Below are positions 14,357 through 27,195 of a stretch of DNA of 64,000 nucleotides, in pieces (position 1 is the first letter of the stretch; every line of letters begins with the position of its first letter). The translations under genes were made by a program, and so were the position numbers. The notes below the pieces were generated by a model. That model was not told where the DNA came from. It saw only the letters and a list, made by a program, of their open reading frames with translations, and did no database searches. This stretch comes from Centropus unirufus (lineage: Eukaryota > Chordata > Aves > Cuculiformes > Centropidae): the NCBI GenBank assembly GCA_013397695.1, contig VYZI01000003.1, positions 8,224,730-8,288,729 on the forward strand. Direction: 5' to 3'.

Positions 14357-16920
14357 GATCTATTGACTGTCTCAGGACACCCAAGAATGAGACCTCGGAG
14401 GTGGAAAAACCTTCATAGCACTCCCTAATTTTAAAAAAGCAGCAAGTGCTCAACCCTTCTAAAAGCTGACCCCCCCCCCCGCCATCAATGGCCCTTTCAT
14501 AAAACCCTCTTTTCCTGGGCTTTCGTGGTTTATTTAATAAAGAGCAACAATTTCCCACCACTTCATGGGGCCATCATTGTATTTGTGAAGTACCTGGCTG
14601 CTCTCCCATGCAGGATTCCCATCTATATTTGAGCAAGTGCTCAAATATTAGGAGGATGAGACCTCTGGAAAAGCATGTGGTGACTCAGAAAGTGTTCCAG
14701 GTAGTGGTGACCTTGGAGAGCCTGCTTGGGAAAGCCTTGGAGAGCCTTCCTGAGACAGGGGTACCTTGTCAACCTTTGCTTTCACCCATACCCCCACTGG
14801 GCATGATTATTGCAAAGCATTCGGGACAGTGCTAGCCATTTGCTCAAAGGGGGCCAGGTGGTGGCCAGCTCCTGATTAGAAAGGCATCATCCCTTCTCCC
14901 CGTAGCATCTGCTCTGGGGCTGGATATCCCCTGCTCTGAAGATGTGTGTTCTGCTGCCTCTGCCAGCCCTCATCTGCCTCAGGAAGGCTCAATACTGTTC
15001 TCTGCTTTCAACCCATTTTGAAAGAGCCTTAGAAGCTTTGGTTCAGACTTGGCCTCAAAACCAATTGCCCATAAGACTGAGGCCTGTTAGAGACCAGGCT
15101 TTGTATTTACTGCTCAGCAAACCCAAATTCCATGAATTATGGGCATGAAGTGAGGAGTTTGTGAAGGGAAGGAGCACAGGATCGCAGCCTGAGCAGAGCT
15201 GGCCATAGCCCTTGGTATCTCCAAGGGCTTGGGGGTGACATGAAGGCTCCCCGAGGGCTGGGGAAAGGATACTGTGCTCAATGCCACTGTGACCATGCTT
15301 TTTTTTTACACTTCCCATTTCCAGCTACAGCTACACAAGGTACTATTTGGTTCCTGCATGGAGTCTGAGGAAATCGCTAGTTACATGATACAGGAATTAA
15401 AATATTCTGTTAGCTTCCAAGCATAAACCAATGACTGTTGCGATTGTTTGCAAACATGGGGTTATGGACTCAAGTCAGCTTTTTTTCCCCTTGGTTCTGG
15501 GTACAGCCACAAGCCTGGCAGGTATCCCTATCACCTAAAATGCATGGCAGTAGCTGGAATCTCCTGGAATTTTGGAGCTGAGTGGGATCACAACAGGAAG
15601 AACTTTGGGAGAGCAGCACTGTGGTGTTGGAATAAACATCTCCCTGGGGCAGACTTTCCATAATTGTCCACAACAAGGCTTCTTTCTCCAGAGAGCTGGA
15701 GCTGGCCTCTGAGGAAGCAGAATGAATCACTCCTCCAGCCCAATTTGGCAAGTACTTTGCAAAGGGAGGAGATGATGATATAGACTGAAAGACCGAGGAG
15801 ATACAAAGCCAAAGGCTTCCAAGCTGGGAGATGAGTTTGGGTTCCCACTCATTTTTTCGCAGGTTTATTCAGATCCTTAGAAGGAAACCCTGGCAAAAAC
15901 CACTGGTACAAGAACAATTCCCTTTATCAACAATGCAGAGGGAACAATGGGGACTCCAGAACACAAAGCTCATACAAACAATAATAACCATTTTATTTCA
16001 CATTGTTAAAGTAGCAGTTGCTATGCAATTCTTCCTTTCAGCCCCCCGCTTTGTTAACTATTTCTGTCACCATTCTGCTCCTAGATACAAATTTATGGGA
16101 GGGGATCTCTGTGGTTGGAGTTGGTGTCCTGCAGCATGGTGGTGACCACAGGGCTGTGCAGCCTTCAGCGAAGGGGAGGGTTGAGTGTCCTTCCTCATGC
16201 CATTCTGCACCCTTGGAAAAGTCCCACTTTCATTCAAATATGAGTAGAAAAAGTGTTGTTTCTGCCATCCTTTCTCTGGATGGTGGTCAGTGCTAGTTTT
16301 AAAGCTTCTTGCCATCTCAGCAATCTTACCAAGCCTGGTGACCAGACAGCAGTTCACTGCCTGTTCAGTATCTGATGATTAATCCCCTCCCTTTTAAAAT
16401 ATGCACTTAGTGGCAGAACCCCACAAAAATATTGGGTGAGCCAAATTTTCTTTGCCAAGTGGCAAACTTAGACTTGCTCTTCTTGGAAAGCTGGTTTCCT
16501 GTCATTAGCTTTCTGTCATTGCTGTTTTCCAGAGGTTTAGAGAGAAGAGAAAGGGAAAAAAATGTTCCTCCCAAATACCTCTTCTCTTTTACATCCCCTT
16601 TCCTCAATGTGTCCTCTGCTATTCCACATTGCAGGAACTCCATCAGTCACAGAGCTTTCTAACTAACCCTAGTGCTATTCCTGATGCAAAAGGAGAAGTG
16701 AGCTCCCTGCAAAGCAAGATCCTTTGTAAACAAAGATGCAGAAAATCTTCACTTCTATCCTATCTTCTCCTGCTCCTTTGGAGAGCGGTCAGAGGGAACA
16801 AAAATCTTCCCTTCACTATGAAAGAGGAGCAAGTCAAAGCTGCATCTTGTTGCAATGTGAGACTTCAGATCAAAACATCTTTTTTTTTTCCTCTATTTTT
16901 GATGTAAGGAAAATTAAAAA

Positions 16921-16926
16921 TTTATT
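16921..16926 (-). terminator. KLHL38: candidate KLHL38 polyadenylation signal
   Basis: AATAAA on the minus strand, about 530 bp past the KLHL38 stop. It is one of the first canonical hexamers downstream of the stop. No strong GU-rich element follows, so the true 3' end may lie elsewhere, for instance at the hexamer near 15992. Confidence 0.3.
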
Positions 16927-17458
16927 TCTTATGAGATGGGTAGCATAGCTAATGTGGGTAGCTGCTGCTGGGCAGGCTACAGAGTAGAGCTTGGAGCTTT
17001 CTATTCTAAAGGCTCCCACCACCCAATATGGAAATGCTGATCACCCCTGAGCAGCAAAGGGCCACGGCATGCAGCTGAGTTTGCACGCTAACAAATGCAG
17101 GTTACCTAGGTCTTACTTCCCCTGGACGTACCACCCTTTCATTTTAAAGTCTGTGCAAGACCAAATCCTGCACCAGGTTCTTACACAGAATCTTTTTCCT
17201 ATTTTTTGCTGACGCTCTGAGTAAGGCCTCCAGGTGGGATTTGACAGTACCACATGCAATACTGGTCAGGTCAACACGGCATGAGCACAAAGCTCGTGAG
17301 CTTTCTGGCAGAGCATTCAGGGAATGACTAATGCCACTGGTGCCTTTAAGGTCAGGAATTTGTGGGACCCCATGAGGATGCCCTATGTGCTCCCTGCAGA
17401 GCTCATAGTCCTTTAGGGAAGGAAAGCACAAAATGTCCTGCAAAGTTTCAAAGGTCGT

Positions 17459-17745
17459 TTAGAGGAGGTGAGAACAGGGGACACACTGCAGTGTAAGGCA
17501 CCCATGGTCAAAGAGTTTGTGTGGCAGTTTTCCCTTTGATGTCCACGTGTCCGTCTCTGGATCGTAGCAGTCCAAGTAATCCAAGTCCTTGATGATGTTG
17601 TCCGCAGTGAGACATCGTCCTCCAGTGACATACAGCTTGTTCTTGATGACAGTGGCCCCGTGATGCATTCGTCTGTCCTTCATGTCCGCACATTTAACAA
17701 ACTTGTTGCCTTTTGTATCATAAGCAATTATTCTCCGAGTGTACC
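17459..17745 (-). CDS. KLHL38: KLHL38 coding exon 3 (C-terminal, residues 487-580, stop)
   Basis: The acceptor GCATTTAG is followed by GG, which completes Gly486, then YTRRIIAYD. The exon encodes the last kelch blade (YVTGG, CYDPETDTW) and ends at TAA (17461-17459). Confidence 0.94.
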
Positions 17746-20700
17746 CTAAATGCAAAGCCCAATGTGGAAGAGACAGATGGCAATTAGAGCTTAAGGTCAG
17801 CAGAAGGAATGAATATATTTCATGCTAGTCTTCAATAAACCCTAGTATAGTGGTACATAATTTGGTAGGATTAAGATATCTATGTTGGGAAGGGATGATG
17901 TGTTACAAGAATGCCTGTCTGTCTATCTTCCCTTCCTACTTGTCCCTGTCTCATAACACCTTGCCAGCCATTGCTCAGCAAACATCACAATTCCCATTGA
18001 GATGGGACAAGCCACCTGCCAGACACAGATGGACCTTGCAGTTTTCTGCACGTGCCTTCAGTATTTCTTTTCACCCAACAGACTCCTAGAGCTTCACTTG
18101 GAAGTATGGAAACCAAAGGCTTATGGGAAAAAATCAACAGTGTTTTGTTGAGTTGGACTCATAGCTGTCTACGTCTACTGAGGGGAGTTGGGTACTCAAC
18201 AGCAGTGTTCACTCCACTCCCAAGGCCCTCAGTGCCACGTTTATGATGGTCACCATGCCAGTGACCCAATGGGCAGCTCTTCCACTGAGGGGTGATGTAA
18301 CCTTGCATCTGAGAGATCAGGGTGGGTAACTAGGGCCAGCGACTAGAACAGTGGAGGTATGGAAGCTTGGTACTCAGCAGTACATGGCCCATGTATCCCT
18401 GCACATAATCTCGAGTGATAATCTAGAGTGCCCATGACTTGTGAACCATCAAAGTGCCACAGACAGAGGCTGATCCTCAGGTTGAAAAAGACACAGAAGT
18501 TTCCCCTCTGCAAGTGCTTCTCGCCCCCCTCAGGACATTTCATAATTACTCCCAGAAGTAAGCAACAGATTGACCCCTCATAGTCCTGAACTCCACTTAT
18601 CCTAACAAGCCATCCATGGACTTGTGGTGACTGCGCTATTCCCCCTTCTAGGAGGTGCAGTCAAGGTAGGCTGAGCTGTGCGTCAGCAGGAGCAGGACCA
18701 CCATACCCATGCTGTCTTCTTTTCTACTGCAGAGCAGTAATTTGCAGTGGGGTTTCCTCAGTTTCATCCCACCTATATCCTTCTGCTGGGAGTAAGAAGC
18801 TGCCTTGTGGAGAACGTATCCCCCCTTCCACAGCCATGAGTCCCCATGAGAGATGTATATGGATGGTGACACACACTCCTCCTTTCATTCCGAAACTCCA
18901 CTTGCTTTTTGAGAGAGCATCCCAATCAGAAAGGCTGTGAATTCCTGCAGGACCTGAGCAGGGGAGGTGGGAAGGAGAGCAAAACAGAGTTCTTACCACC
19001 AACGATGATAATCTGGTCTCCAATTGTGACAGCTGGTGCACAGACGTTCTTCACCACTCTGGTCTCCATCCGAAACCACATGTTCCTGGAGACGTGGTAA
19101 ACCTGACAAATAAATAGATACATGTGCAGCTGTTTATGTTGCATTTTAACCAGGTATTGTGATTACAAAGGAGCTTACGCTTTTTATTTTGTCCTAATGA
19201 ATACAATCCTCTGGTTTGAACTGGTGCAAAGCTGAGAATTACCCACTGGTTTTCCTAATATGTCCCGTTGGAAAGCATTCTAGTTCTCCAGGCTCATCTG
19301 CTCAGGAGATGCTATCACATGCACCAGGACAGTGTCTATCTGCCATAATACAAGTAAATCTGCCAAACTGTAGATCTTTGCATGACCTACTTCTTTTCAT
19401 TTTCCAATTCTTCTGTGTATTCCTACCTCAGCCTTAGCAATTTTCTGGTCAAAGAAAACTCAACTTCACCTACCTCTGCTGGTAGCCACTGTGTTTGCCC
19501 AGCTGCTATATTTGTGCTGGTGTCTGGTATGCACTACAACAAAGGGACTTATTGATGGGGCTTGAGACTGGTATCTAAGTCATCAGTTTATGTGAGAAAA
19601 AGAGATGTTGCCAGATGATGATCATTCCGTCATCTGTATTTGGGTGATGCAAACTTCAGTGTCACCCACTTCTTAATATAGTAAATATCTCAAGGATAAT
19701 TCTCTCCACTAACTGATAGATTCATTTCCTTCCCCCTGATAATCAAGTAGTGTTATGACTATAAAGAAGTAGTTCTCATATGCTGGCTGCCACCTTAGCC
19801 TTTAATGATCTTTCTTAGATAAAGGACTCAAAGCAGAGAAAAACACTCACAATGAAAGTAAAATTTCAATGTTGCTAAAGCAGGGAATCAGATAAGACAG
19901 CATTTCATGTATTTTTTCCTCCTAATAGAGTGTAACTGCTGAAAGCAGGCAGAGAGCCAACAACATGTGGCAGGAGCCACATCTTTAACACAACTGTTTA
20001 TATGAAATAACTGTCAGTTTGAGGCCTTGCGTTTTGATGAGTGAGAAGCTAATTGCTCTAAGGATCACAAATCTTTGCTTTTGCTGCAAGCAAGCAGGTG
20101 TGCAGCTGAGACCCCAGCTCGGCTGCCAAGTGGAAAGCACTGATTTTGGTGAGATTGGCTACAGGCATGAAGCCAGGCAGGGGAGTCAGCTGCTGCCTGC
20201 CATAGCATCGCCTGCAGCAGCCACGGCCCCAGTGCCCACTTGTGACACAGGTGACTGACACCCAAGGAAGTGCCTTGGGGCTCCTGCCTGAAAAGAACTC
20301 AAAGAGGAAAGAGTTGTAAGCTCCTTGCAGACAAGACTTCCCTGCAGCCATGTGTCAACTCATTCCGCCTCTTGCTGAAACTCACAATAAATTTTTTTGG
20401 AGGGGTTTTGATTTCCTCGGGAAGATGATGAGCTGATGAAACCCCTGGATGAAACCGCCTGCTAGTGGGACTGACCATTACCTGGATCAGCCGGACAGGA
20501 TTTTGCATAATATCTTCGCCCCCAAAGAGGTAGACCCTCTGATCTTTGGCAGCAACAGCAGGGTGAAGGACCGCCACGGGCATGTTTGCCATGCTCTCAC
20601 AGGTGTTGTAGACACTATCATATCTTTCCACAGAACTCAAGATTTCCTGGTTTTCTCCAATTCCGCCAAATGATAAAATATAATTTTTGTATGCCAAGCT

Positions 20701-21831
20701 TCTCTGGGAGTAACGTGGAACTAACATGTGTTCAACTATCCTCCACGAATTGAGTTTGAGGGAGTAAATGTAAATATTATCACTGACTGGACTTTTCTTA
20801 TTGCTAACAGGCATGCCTCCAAGCACATAAATATTGCTGTGCAGGCTCACTGCAGAGGCTTTGTACAGGCGCACAGGAAGTTTGGCCAGGCTTAACCACT
20901 GGCTTGTCTTGTCATCGTAGAGCAGGACATCCCTCGTAGTCTGCTGGCTGTCCTTCCTGCCACCAATGATGATGAGGAACTCTTGGTTGGAGTATCTGCG
21001 AGGAACATGCAGCATGGGCTTGATGTCAGGTGTGTTGGTGCTGTACAGGGAAAACATGTGTCTCCAGGCTGACTCAAGGATGCTCCTGCAAGTGGGTGAG
21101 GACTGAACTAGGGAGTCATTGGCAATGAAGTGGAAGAGGAAAGTTGGGTGGACATACTGAAGCCGGACCTTCTTGAACAAATCTTGGATGTAGCCTTGTC
21201 TTGCCTGGAGGTCATGCCGGATCCAGACCATCAGTGTCTCAAAAACCTGCTCCTCTTCTCCACAGAGGTCATCATCCCCAAGGTAATCAATGAGCTCCAA
21301 GGGACACAGGTCCTTCAGGTCCTCTGAATAGGCTACCTCAGGAAAGCATTTCAAAGCCATCGTCTTGGCTTTCTTATTGAGGCTTTGGCAGTTCAAGACA
21401 TTTGCTAGTCTGATCATGCTCAGACAGTTGTCAGGAGTCAGCTTGTCCTGGAGGTAGGCAGAGCAGGCCTCAAACAGCTTCGTGTACTGCAGCATGGAGG
21501 CTGTCTCCAAAAGGCACAGGACATTCTCAGGGGATATAAGAATCTCCCCTGTGTAAACATAAAGGATAATCTGCTCCAAAGTCTCAGCATCGATGCCATT
21601 CAGGATGACTTTAGCCTGGTGACTCTCTCTGAAGTCGCTACAGAACATTGCCTTGAAGTATGGACTGCTGGAAGCCAGCACATTTCGGTGGCAGGGGACT
21701 TCGAAGCCCCCAGAGCAGAGGGTAACATCAGTCAACATCCCGCTCTGCCGCAAAGCATTCAGCTGTCTCAGCAGTTCAGAGGAGAAGTCCTGGTCTTTGA
21801 AGAGAAACTCCTCAGTGGATTCCTCCTCCAT
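17459..21831 (-). CDS. KLHL38: KLHL38, kelch-like protein 38 (complete, 3 coding exons)
   Basis: Joined exons 20482-21831, 18997-19102 and 17459-17745 on the minus strand give 580 codons plus TAA; human KLHL38 is about 581 aa. Seen: BTB domain about residues 31-132 (GMLTDVTL to the YVYTGE region), BACK about 133-240, then six kelch blades marked by Gly-Gly pairs at about 290, 338, 389, 437, 485 and 527. The start ATG has G at -3 and G at +4. Known of the family: BTB-BACK-Kelch proteins act as substrate adaptors that bring targets to CUL3-RBX1 ubiquitin ligase; KLHL38 is enriched in heart and skeletal muscle and linked to muscle atrophy. Position next to ANXA13 and FAM91A1 supports orthology. 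No frameshift or missing blade. A substrate cannot be inferred. Confidence 0.96.
18997..19102 (-). CDS. KLHL38: KLHL38 coding exon 2 (residues 451-485 plus first base of Gly486)
   Basis: The acceptor TTTGTCAG precedes VYHVSRNMWF, and the donor after IIIVG+G is GTAAGAAC. The 106-bp exon carries the fifth kelch blade and passes phase 1 to exon 3. Both introns are short (1379 and 1251 bp). Confidence 0.94.
20482..21831 (-). CDS. KLHL38: KLHL38 coding exon 1 (residues 1-450)
   Basis: Open for 450 codons from ATG at 21831; carries BTB, BACK and the first four kelch blades. The frame stays open past the exon to 20299, but the kelch pattern stops at RLIQ and the next bases (GTAATGG) form a splice donor. 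Phase 0. A pyrimidine run followed by CCAAG/TCCAG lies about 25-40 bp before the ATG (near 21855-21875) and could be the acceptor of a 5'UTR intron; this is not established. Confidence 0.96.
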
Positions 21832-22843
21832 AGCAAAATAGGAGAGAGATGAAGTCTGGACTTGGCAGAAAAAAAAGTTTCTTAGAAGCTTTTATTAAAA
21901 TATCCAGCTCCAAGGGAACAAATCGGGACTTTGATGTTGCTCTAAATATCTGTTCGCTGTTACGCACAAAAATGGAACATGGGTTAAGCATAGTGGGAAA
22001 ATAATAAAGAAGCTAAAAGGTCACTCTTTAAAATTTTCATAAAGTTATCAGATAGGTTGCAGCTCTGAGGTCAGCATTGCCTGTATCCCTGGCAAGAAGC
22101 AAAAGCACTGAAGTTCTCTCACTGATTTGGGATGAAAGCTGGACGGCTGAAGCAATTAGTTTGTGCATTTTAATCACATTGGAGAAATGCGCTCAGACGT
22201 TTATACACTGTTTTAAAGTATTAGCATTTTAGTAGCTTGCGTTTCTTTCCCTAAGAGTTAGTCACTCCCAAAGAATGTAAATCTGGCAGAGCTGAACTCT
22301 GCAGCAGGGCAAATGAAACTCTAGAGACTGAGAATCTGCATTAAAGCGGTTATTTATTAACTCTGCTTAGCTGTGGGGTTTTTATGTTAATCAGACACAC
22401 AATGGCTAAATTAAGTGCCAGGCAGAACAATATGATGAGTACCTATAGTCCTGGGTAACTGCTCAACCTGCAGTGAAACAGTAGGGTAGAAACATTTACC
22501 TTCTGTTGTCCTTCACTGCATGCACTTACTTTCTGCCGTTTATTCTCTGCTGGGATTTTCCATAGCTAGAGCCTGGATAAAAACCTATAAAGCCACAGGC
22601 CGTTTCTTTCAGTAGGTAAGCGATTCATAGAGGGTGGTTTCTGGGTGTGTTTATTCTGAAGTCACTTTTGGTGCTTTCGGGCGCTGTGCGCAGGAGCAGC
22701 AAGGCGCTGGGGCATTGTATACATTCCAGGGCTAAGAATAGGCACACACGGTCCTCTCCCTGTTATCACATGTGACGCCGCCGTTGCCTTTTGCAATGAC
22801 CTGGCCAGGGCTGAGCATGCCCAAGTGGTGTTTTTCTGGCAAA

Positions 22844-22890
22844 TGTTTACATATAATAAATAGACACGAGGAGGAAAGTTCATTTATAAA
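22844..22890 (-). promoter_or_regulatory. KLHL38: candidate KLHL38 upstream element: TATA-like plus FOXO-type site
   Basis: About 1 kb upstream of the KLHL38 ATG. On the minus strand TATAAAT lies at 22888-22882 and GTAAACA (the FOXO core) at 22850-22844. Nearby on the plus strand are CATTCC (MCAT-like, about 22721) and the E-box CACATGTG (about 22769). Such motifs suit a muscle gene but are short and common; no transcription start is visible in the sequence. Confidence 0.25.
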
Positions 22891-24566
22891 AGTCCTGGCC
22901 GTCTGTTTGGAAACAGTGGCAGGACCCTGTCCTAAAATGCCTGGGAACTCTAGAAGCCTGTAAACAGTCTCCAACACCTCGCACTAGGTAATGCTCTGTG
23001 CCCGCAGCTTCATGGTGAAAGAGGGAGAGAGAAGGGCTTCCAGGGACCCCAGTGGGACAGGCTGTGTCTCCACCTGATGGAGAAATCTGAGGAGCATTGG
23101 CCTCTTGCAGACTGGTGGGAGATGCACCAGGATCCCTGAACCCAGGGCTGCCCCATGGGGGGCAAGGAGAGCCCAACAACTTCTGCCAAGCAGAGAGCAC
23201 AGCCCCCTCTTGGAGCACTTTATCTTTATGATGCCTCTTGTTATTTCACGTAGAAAATATCAGGTTGTGGACTCTTGTGTAAGGGCCTCAGCTCTCTGAA
23301 GCCCTTAGCAAAGAACACCTCAAACAGGTGGTGTGAAGCTCAGCAGCAGGGGTGGGATGACTGGAGTGGTTTGCTGAAGTGCAGTAAGCTGGAAACCAGG
23401 GTTCCAGGGTGGCAGGTCCTAGGGTGGCACTTACATCCCCAGAGCAGACACTTCGATGGGGTCCCTAACTGCAGATGTCTGCACATGAACAAGGTGCCAG
23501 AGCTCGTTGTGCAGCCAGAGAGGACCAGGCAGCTCAACCGAGTCTGCCGAGTTGTTCAGTATGACCCAGATTTGGACAGGTGAACATTCCTCCAGTCACT
23601 GTTAGGTCTTCTTGGGTGTCCAGCTGCCTCAGTCACTTGTGGGTGTCCATGCTCAACACTTCCATGTAGATATCTGTGATAATAAACCTAAATCCATCCC
23701 CAGGGCCAGGGCGAAGGATCCTACGCAACCCCAGCTGGCCCCTGGCCTGGGTCTCCAGCAGGTCTGGTGTGATGGATCACCGCTCCCTGCCAATTTCCTG
23801 GCCATTTCAGAAAAAATGGCAATGGCTGTGCCTGAGTAACTGGACCTCTCATCTATGGTGAAATTCCTCTGTTTGTTCTGGGATGGGACTGAATCCAAAA
23901 TGTAGTTTCTAAGCATTCTGCCACAGGGAGACACAAGGTTAAAGCAAAACTCTGTCTCATATTTTCAAAGCCAAAGCTCAGGGGTGAGTCATGTCTGTGT
24001 CTACTCACAGGGAGGCAGATGAGCGAAAATCTTCGGGAGCCACGATGCCCTTATGTTGACTGCGGTGCTGCCCTGTGTTTGCAGCTCTCCATATGTTCCT
24101 GCCCCCATGTCCTGGCAGACTGCAGGGATGGGGGCAGGCTGTTCCTCTAAAAACAGCAGCTTCCTATCGTGAGTCGTGCTATATGTGGCCTTTCCCAGAC
24201 CCTCTTCAACGCAATGTAACAACATGGTGAAGCGCCTAAAGGCTAGGCAAAACCCTGGAGGCCCAGCCCTGTGTTCAAGATAAGGTGGAGTCGGGCTGGC
24301 ACAGTTTTTTGGAGGCTGTGACATCTTTCTTTCCCGCACAATCCACGCACATGTGTGCACGCCCGGGTGTGGATGGTCAGGCAAAGTGAGGGTGGGAAAG
24401 GCAAGGAGCCACTGGACTTCAGTCCTGCAGATGAGTCACTTTGAGGGTAAACATAGCAACATCCACCTCTTCCCTCTCCTCAGCTAAAGAGACGCCCCAA
24501 AGGATGATGTTGGGGTGCTGGGAAAACGTGCCCTCCCCTCCCTTTTCTCCCCCGCCACTGCCTCAC

Positions 24567-24594
24567 CAGCTGGCCATGTTCTTGCTATAAATAT
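24567..24594. promoter_or_regulatory. weak E-box plus MEF2/TATA-like pair
   Basis: CAGCTG at 24567-24572, a MyoD-type E-box, lies 12 bp from CTATAAATAT at 24585-24594, which matches the MEF2 consensus at 9 of 10 positions and is also TATA-like. It is about 2.7 kb upstream of the KLHL38 ATG. This is a possible muscle enhancer or distal promoter, from motif evidence only. Confidence 0.15.
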
Positions 24595-26935
24595 TTAGAG
24601 TGGCATTAAAACCGCAAAGGAGAATTTCTCTCTCCTCGTCCAGAGAACATTGGCTACCCAAACAAAACGCCCTCTTGCTTTCTTTCTTGCTCTGTATGTA
24701 TGTGCTCTCATCGTGGTCTGTTTTGATGATTGATTTAGCTTTATATCTCTGTTCTGGCTCTAACTCTTTGCTGCCTGCTTAGTTCTGCCTCTTCTTGGAA
24801 ATGGTTGTTGGATTATTTTTTTTTTTAACTCCTAAAGAAACAAATGATGCTATTTGGCTCCACTAATGACACTGTTTTCTGTGGTCAGTGGAGGGCAGGT
24901 GGGATGTTCTTCTGCCCTAGATACTGATAAATGTAGCTCTTATTTAGAAGATCCCGTGCTCGAGGGCTTTGCACAGTTATGCAAACTCCTGCTAACTCCA
25001 GAGTACAGCGTGTGCTGTTTAATAGCTTATTGCTCTCGAGAGGGCTGCTGCTCCCTGCTGAGTCCCCTCACGGGTCCCTGCCAATTTGGGGCCAAGGCTC
25101 CTGAGCAGTGAAGCTGCTGCCGCCTTCTTTATAACCCTCTCTTCTTTCTTTCCCAGAGATTATGGTGTCAGACTCATCTCCAACCAAGTGGGCATATCAG
25201 CACTGCTTGGTTAGGATTTCCTTTATAAATAAACTAGAAATATTTTTTTTCATGGTGTATCCTAGAACAGGATGTTCTATATGGCCCTTACTGCTGCAGC
25301 ATGACCTATGGTGAGAGGGACAAGCTGTTTCTTCTGTGGAACTGTGTGACTTATGTGAGAAAGCCTGTTTCTGAGTGAATGCTTGAGGCAGTTTTCCCAG
25401 GCTGGCACCCTATTGACTGAACCAGGCCCGAGGGGTCTTTCTTGGGAGGTAAAACCATGGTAGTGAGGCAGATTGCAAGGATAGCAGGTTGGTGTGAACA
25501 TCACGTGCAAGTGGCAAAGAAGGCTCTTTTACCGGTTAGGTGCCCCAGCAGCACTGTGGGATGTGATGCTGCAGGTTCCCCACAGCCCTTGAGGGAGGCT
25601 TGAGCCGCTGGGGGCTGCTAAAAACCAGTGACTCCCTGCAGCTGCTGCTGTATAAACTGCCCCAGAGGCCAGTTTCTAGAAAATGGAAAAGTCTACCAAA
25701 GAATGACCACTTCCTGCAATGCTGTATACTCAGCCTGACCCTTCTGCTGTCTCTCCTTAAGTGCTTAGGATTGCTTAATTTTGGAATTAGGTTGGTTGAA
25801 CCTTTGATCTGACCCCGAGAAGCTCTCCTTATGTTTTAATGTAATGGGATGATGAAACGTCTGTTATCAGGCACCAAGCAACAGAGCAAAAAAATAATGC
25901 TGTAATCTAATTGGCCAACAGACAAGTGCCCAGAGAAGGCTGGTGATGTCAGGCAACTTCTAAAACTCATGCACTGATCCTATTACAATTCAGGTGAAAA
26001 TGAACAAACATGGATAAGGAAAAAGGATTGTTCAAGGCAGAGACCTCACTGAGCCTATTTTCTCTTACGTCCGCTGCCTTGATGACTGCCAGTCCCACAA
26101 TTATCAAGTGAGAAATCATCCCTTTCCCCAGATCTGCAGTCTAAATAGACAGGGGGACAAGAAAAAGTTCTTATTGTGGTCTCTATGAAACTGGGAGAGG
26201 AAACAAACTGCAGGACTAACATTCCTCATTGTAACAGGATATAATTACAGGGGACATAATTAATCAGATGTTGTGAGTTGGAGAGGATGGGAAGATGCCC
26301 CAGTATTAGATTAGAAGTATTGGATTTCTGTATTGCATATTTACACTTGCATGTAAACATATATAAAGAATACGTGCTTTGGAAAAGAAAGGTATTCCTG
26401 TACTCGCAAGTTACTATCAAGACAGAGCATGGGGAGGGACCTTGCTACTCAACACATATGTCTGTATCTCACCCAGCTGATAGCACCACCAGGAGACCTC
26501 ACTCCATGTGCGATGTCTGGGCCAGACCTGTGAAGGAACTATATCCCCACAGCCAGCCCCTGGTTTTGGATGCATCCTGATGCTTCCCACTGAAGTAGCC
26601 TCCTCAAGTCCTGTCTGTGCTCCATTGGAGCCCAGTGTGGATTTACTATTTGATTCACTGGATTGGGAAAACTGCATTTTGACCCTGCCCTCTAGCTCTG
26701 TGGTTGGTGTCTCAGGTTCACTGAAGGCAATGAAATTCTCCAAGCTAACAAGCAGTGCAGAAGACATTGGAAAGGAAACGGAATCCATTGTGAATATAGG
26801 GAACTGATGGACAGCTGTATGTGACAATATGATGAAGCCCTTCGTGTTGCTTCAGGTAACAGGAATATAATGACTATTCCACACAGCACTCCCAATGTGG
26901 TCTGCTGCACACAAACTACCTAATTCTCCTAGAGT

Positions 26936-27195
26936 TATAGGAAGGTTGGAGTGGGGAGCCCCTGGGAGCTCACCTAGTGCAATATCCTGCTCACAGCAGG
27001 CCTAACCTCAGGGTTAGACTGGGTTGCTCAGGGCCTTGTCCAGTTGAATTTTTGAAATCTTGAATGATGGAGATTTCACAATCCCTCTGGGCAATCCGCT
27101 CCAGCACTGAGACACTATCCTGGTGAAGATTTTTTTCTGTACGCCTGATAAGAATTTCCTTTGTTGGAACTTGTGAATGCTGCCTCTTGCCCACA
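26936..27195 (-). mobile_element. CR1 LINE 3' fragment, antisense
   Basis: Plus-strand text such as GGTTGCTCAGGGCCTTGTCC, TGGGCAATCCGCTCCAGCAC and GAATTTCCTTTGTTGGAACTTG is the reverse complement of the CR1 3' part. 5' truncated. Confidence 0.85.

Larger units (their letters stand above)
1..16900. other. intergenic region left of KLHL38
   Basis: No gene recognised. Short frames occur on both strands but none resembles a protein family or is flanked by matching splice sites. Contents: CR1 at 8765-8973 and 13950-14356, the 134-bp duplication at 6071, homopolymers (A at 7596, A-rich at 13927, C10 near 14471). By synteny with human, FBXO32 is expected further left, outside the window. Confidence 0.6.

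Noticed and set aside
1..17000. FBXO32 exons expected from synteny
   Set aside because: No F-box or atrogin-like coding segment was recognised; in human the gene lies about 100 kb away, so it should be outside this window.
20299..20481. Extension of KLHL38 exon 1 to the stop near 20299 (510-aa product)
   Set aside because: The kelch pattern ends at residue 450 at a good GT donor, and exons 2 and 3 complete the expected six-blade, 580-aa protein. Intron retention could still make it as a minor form.
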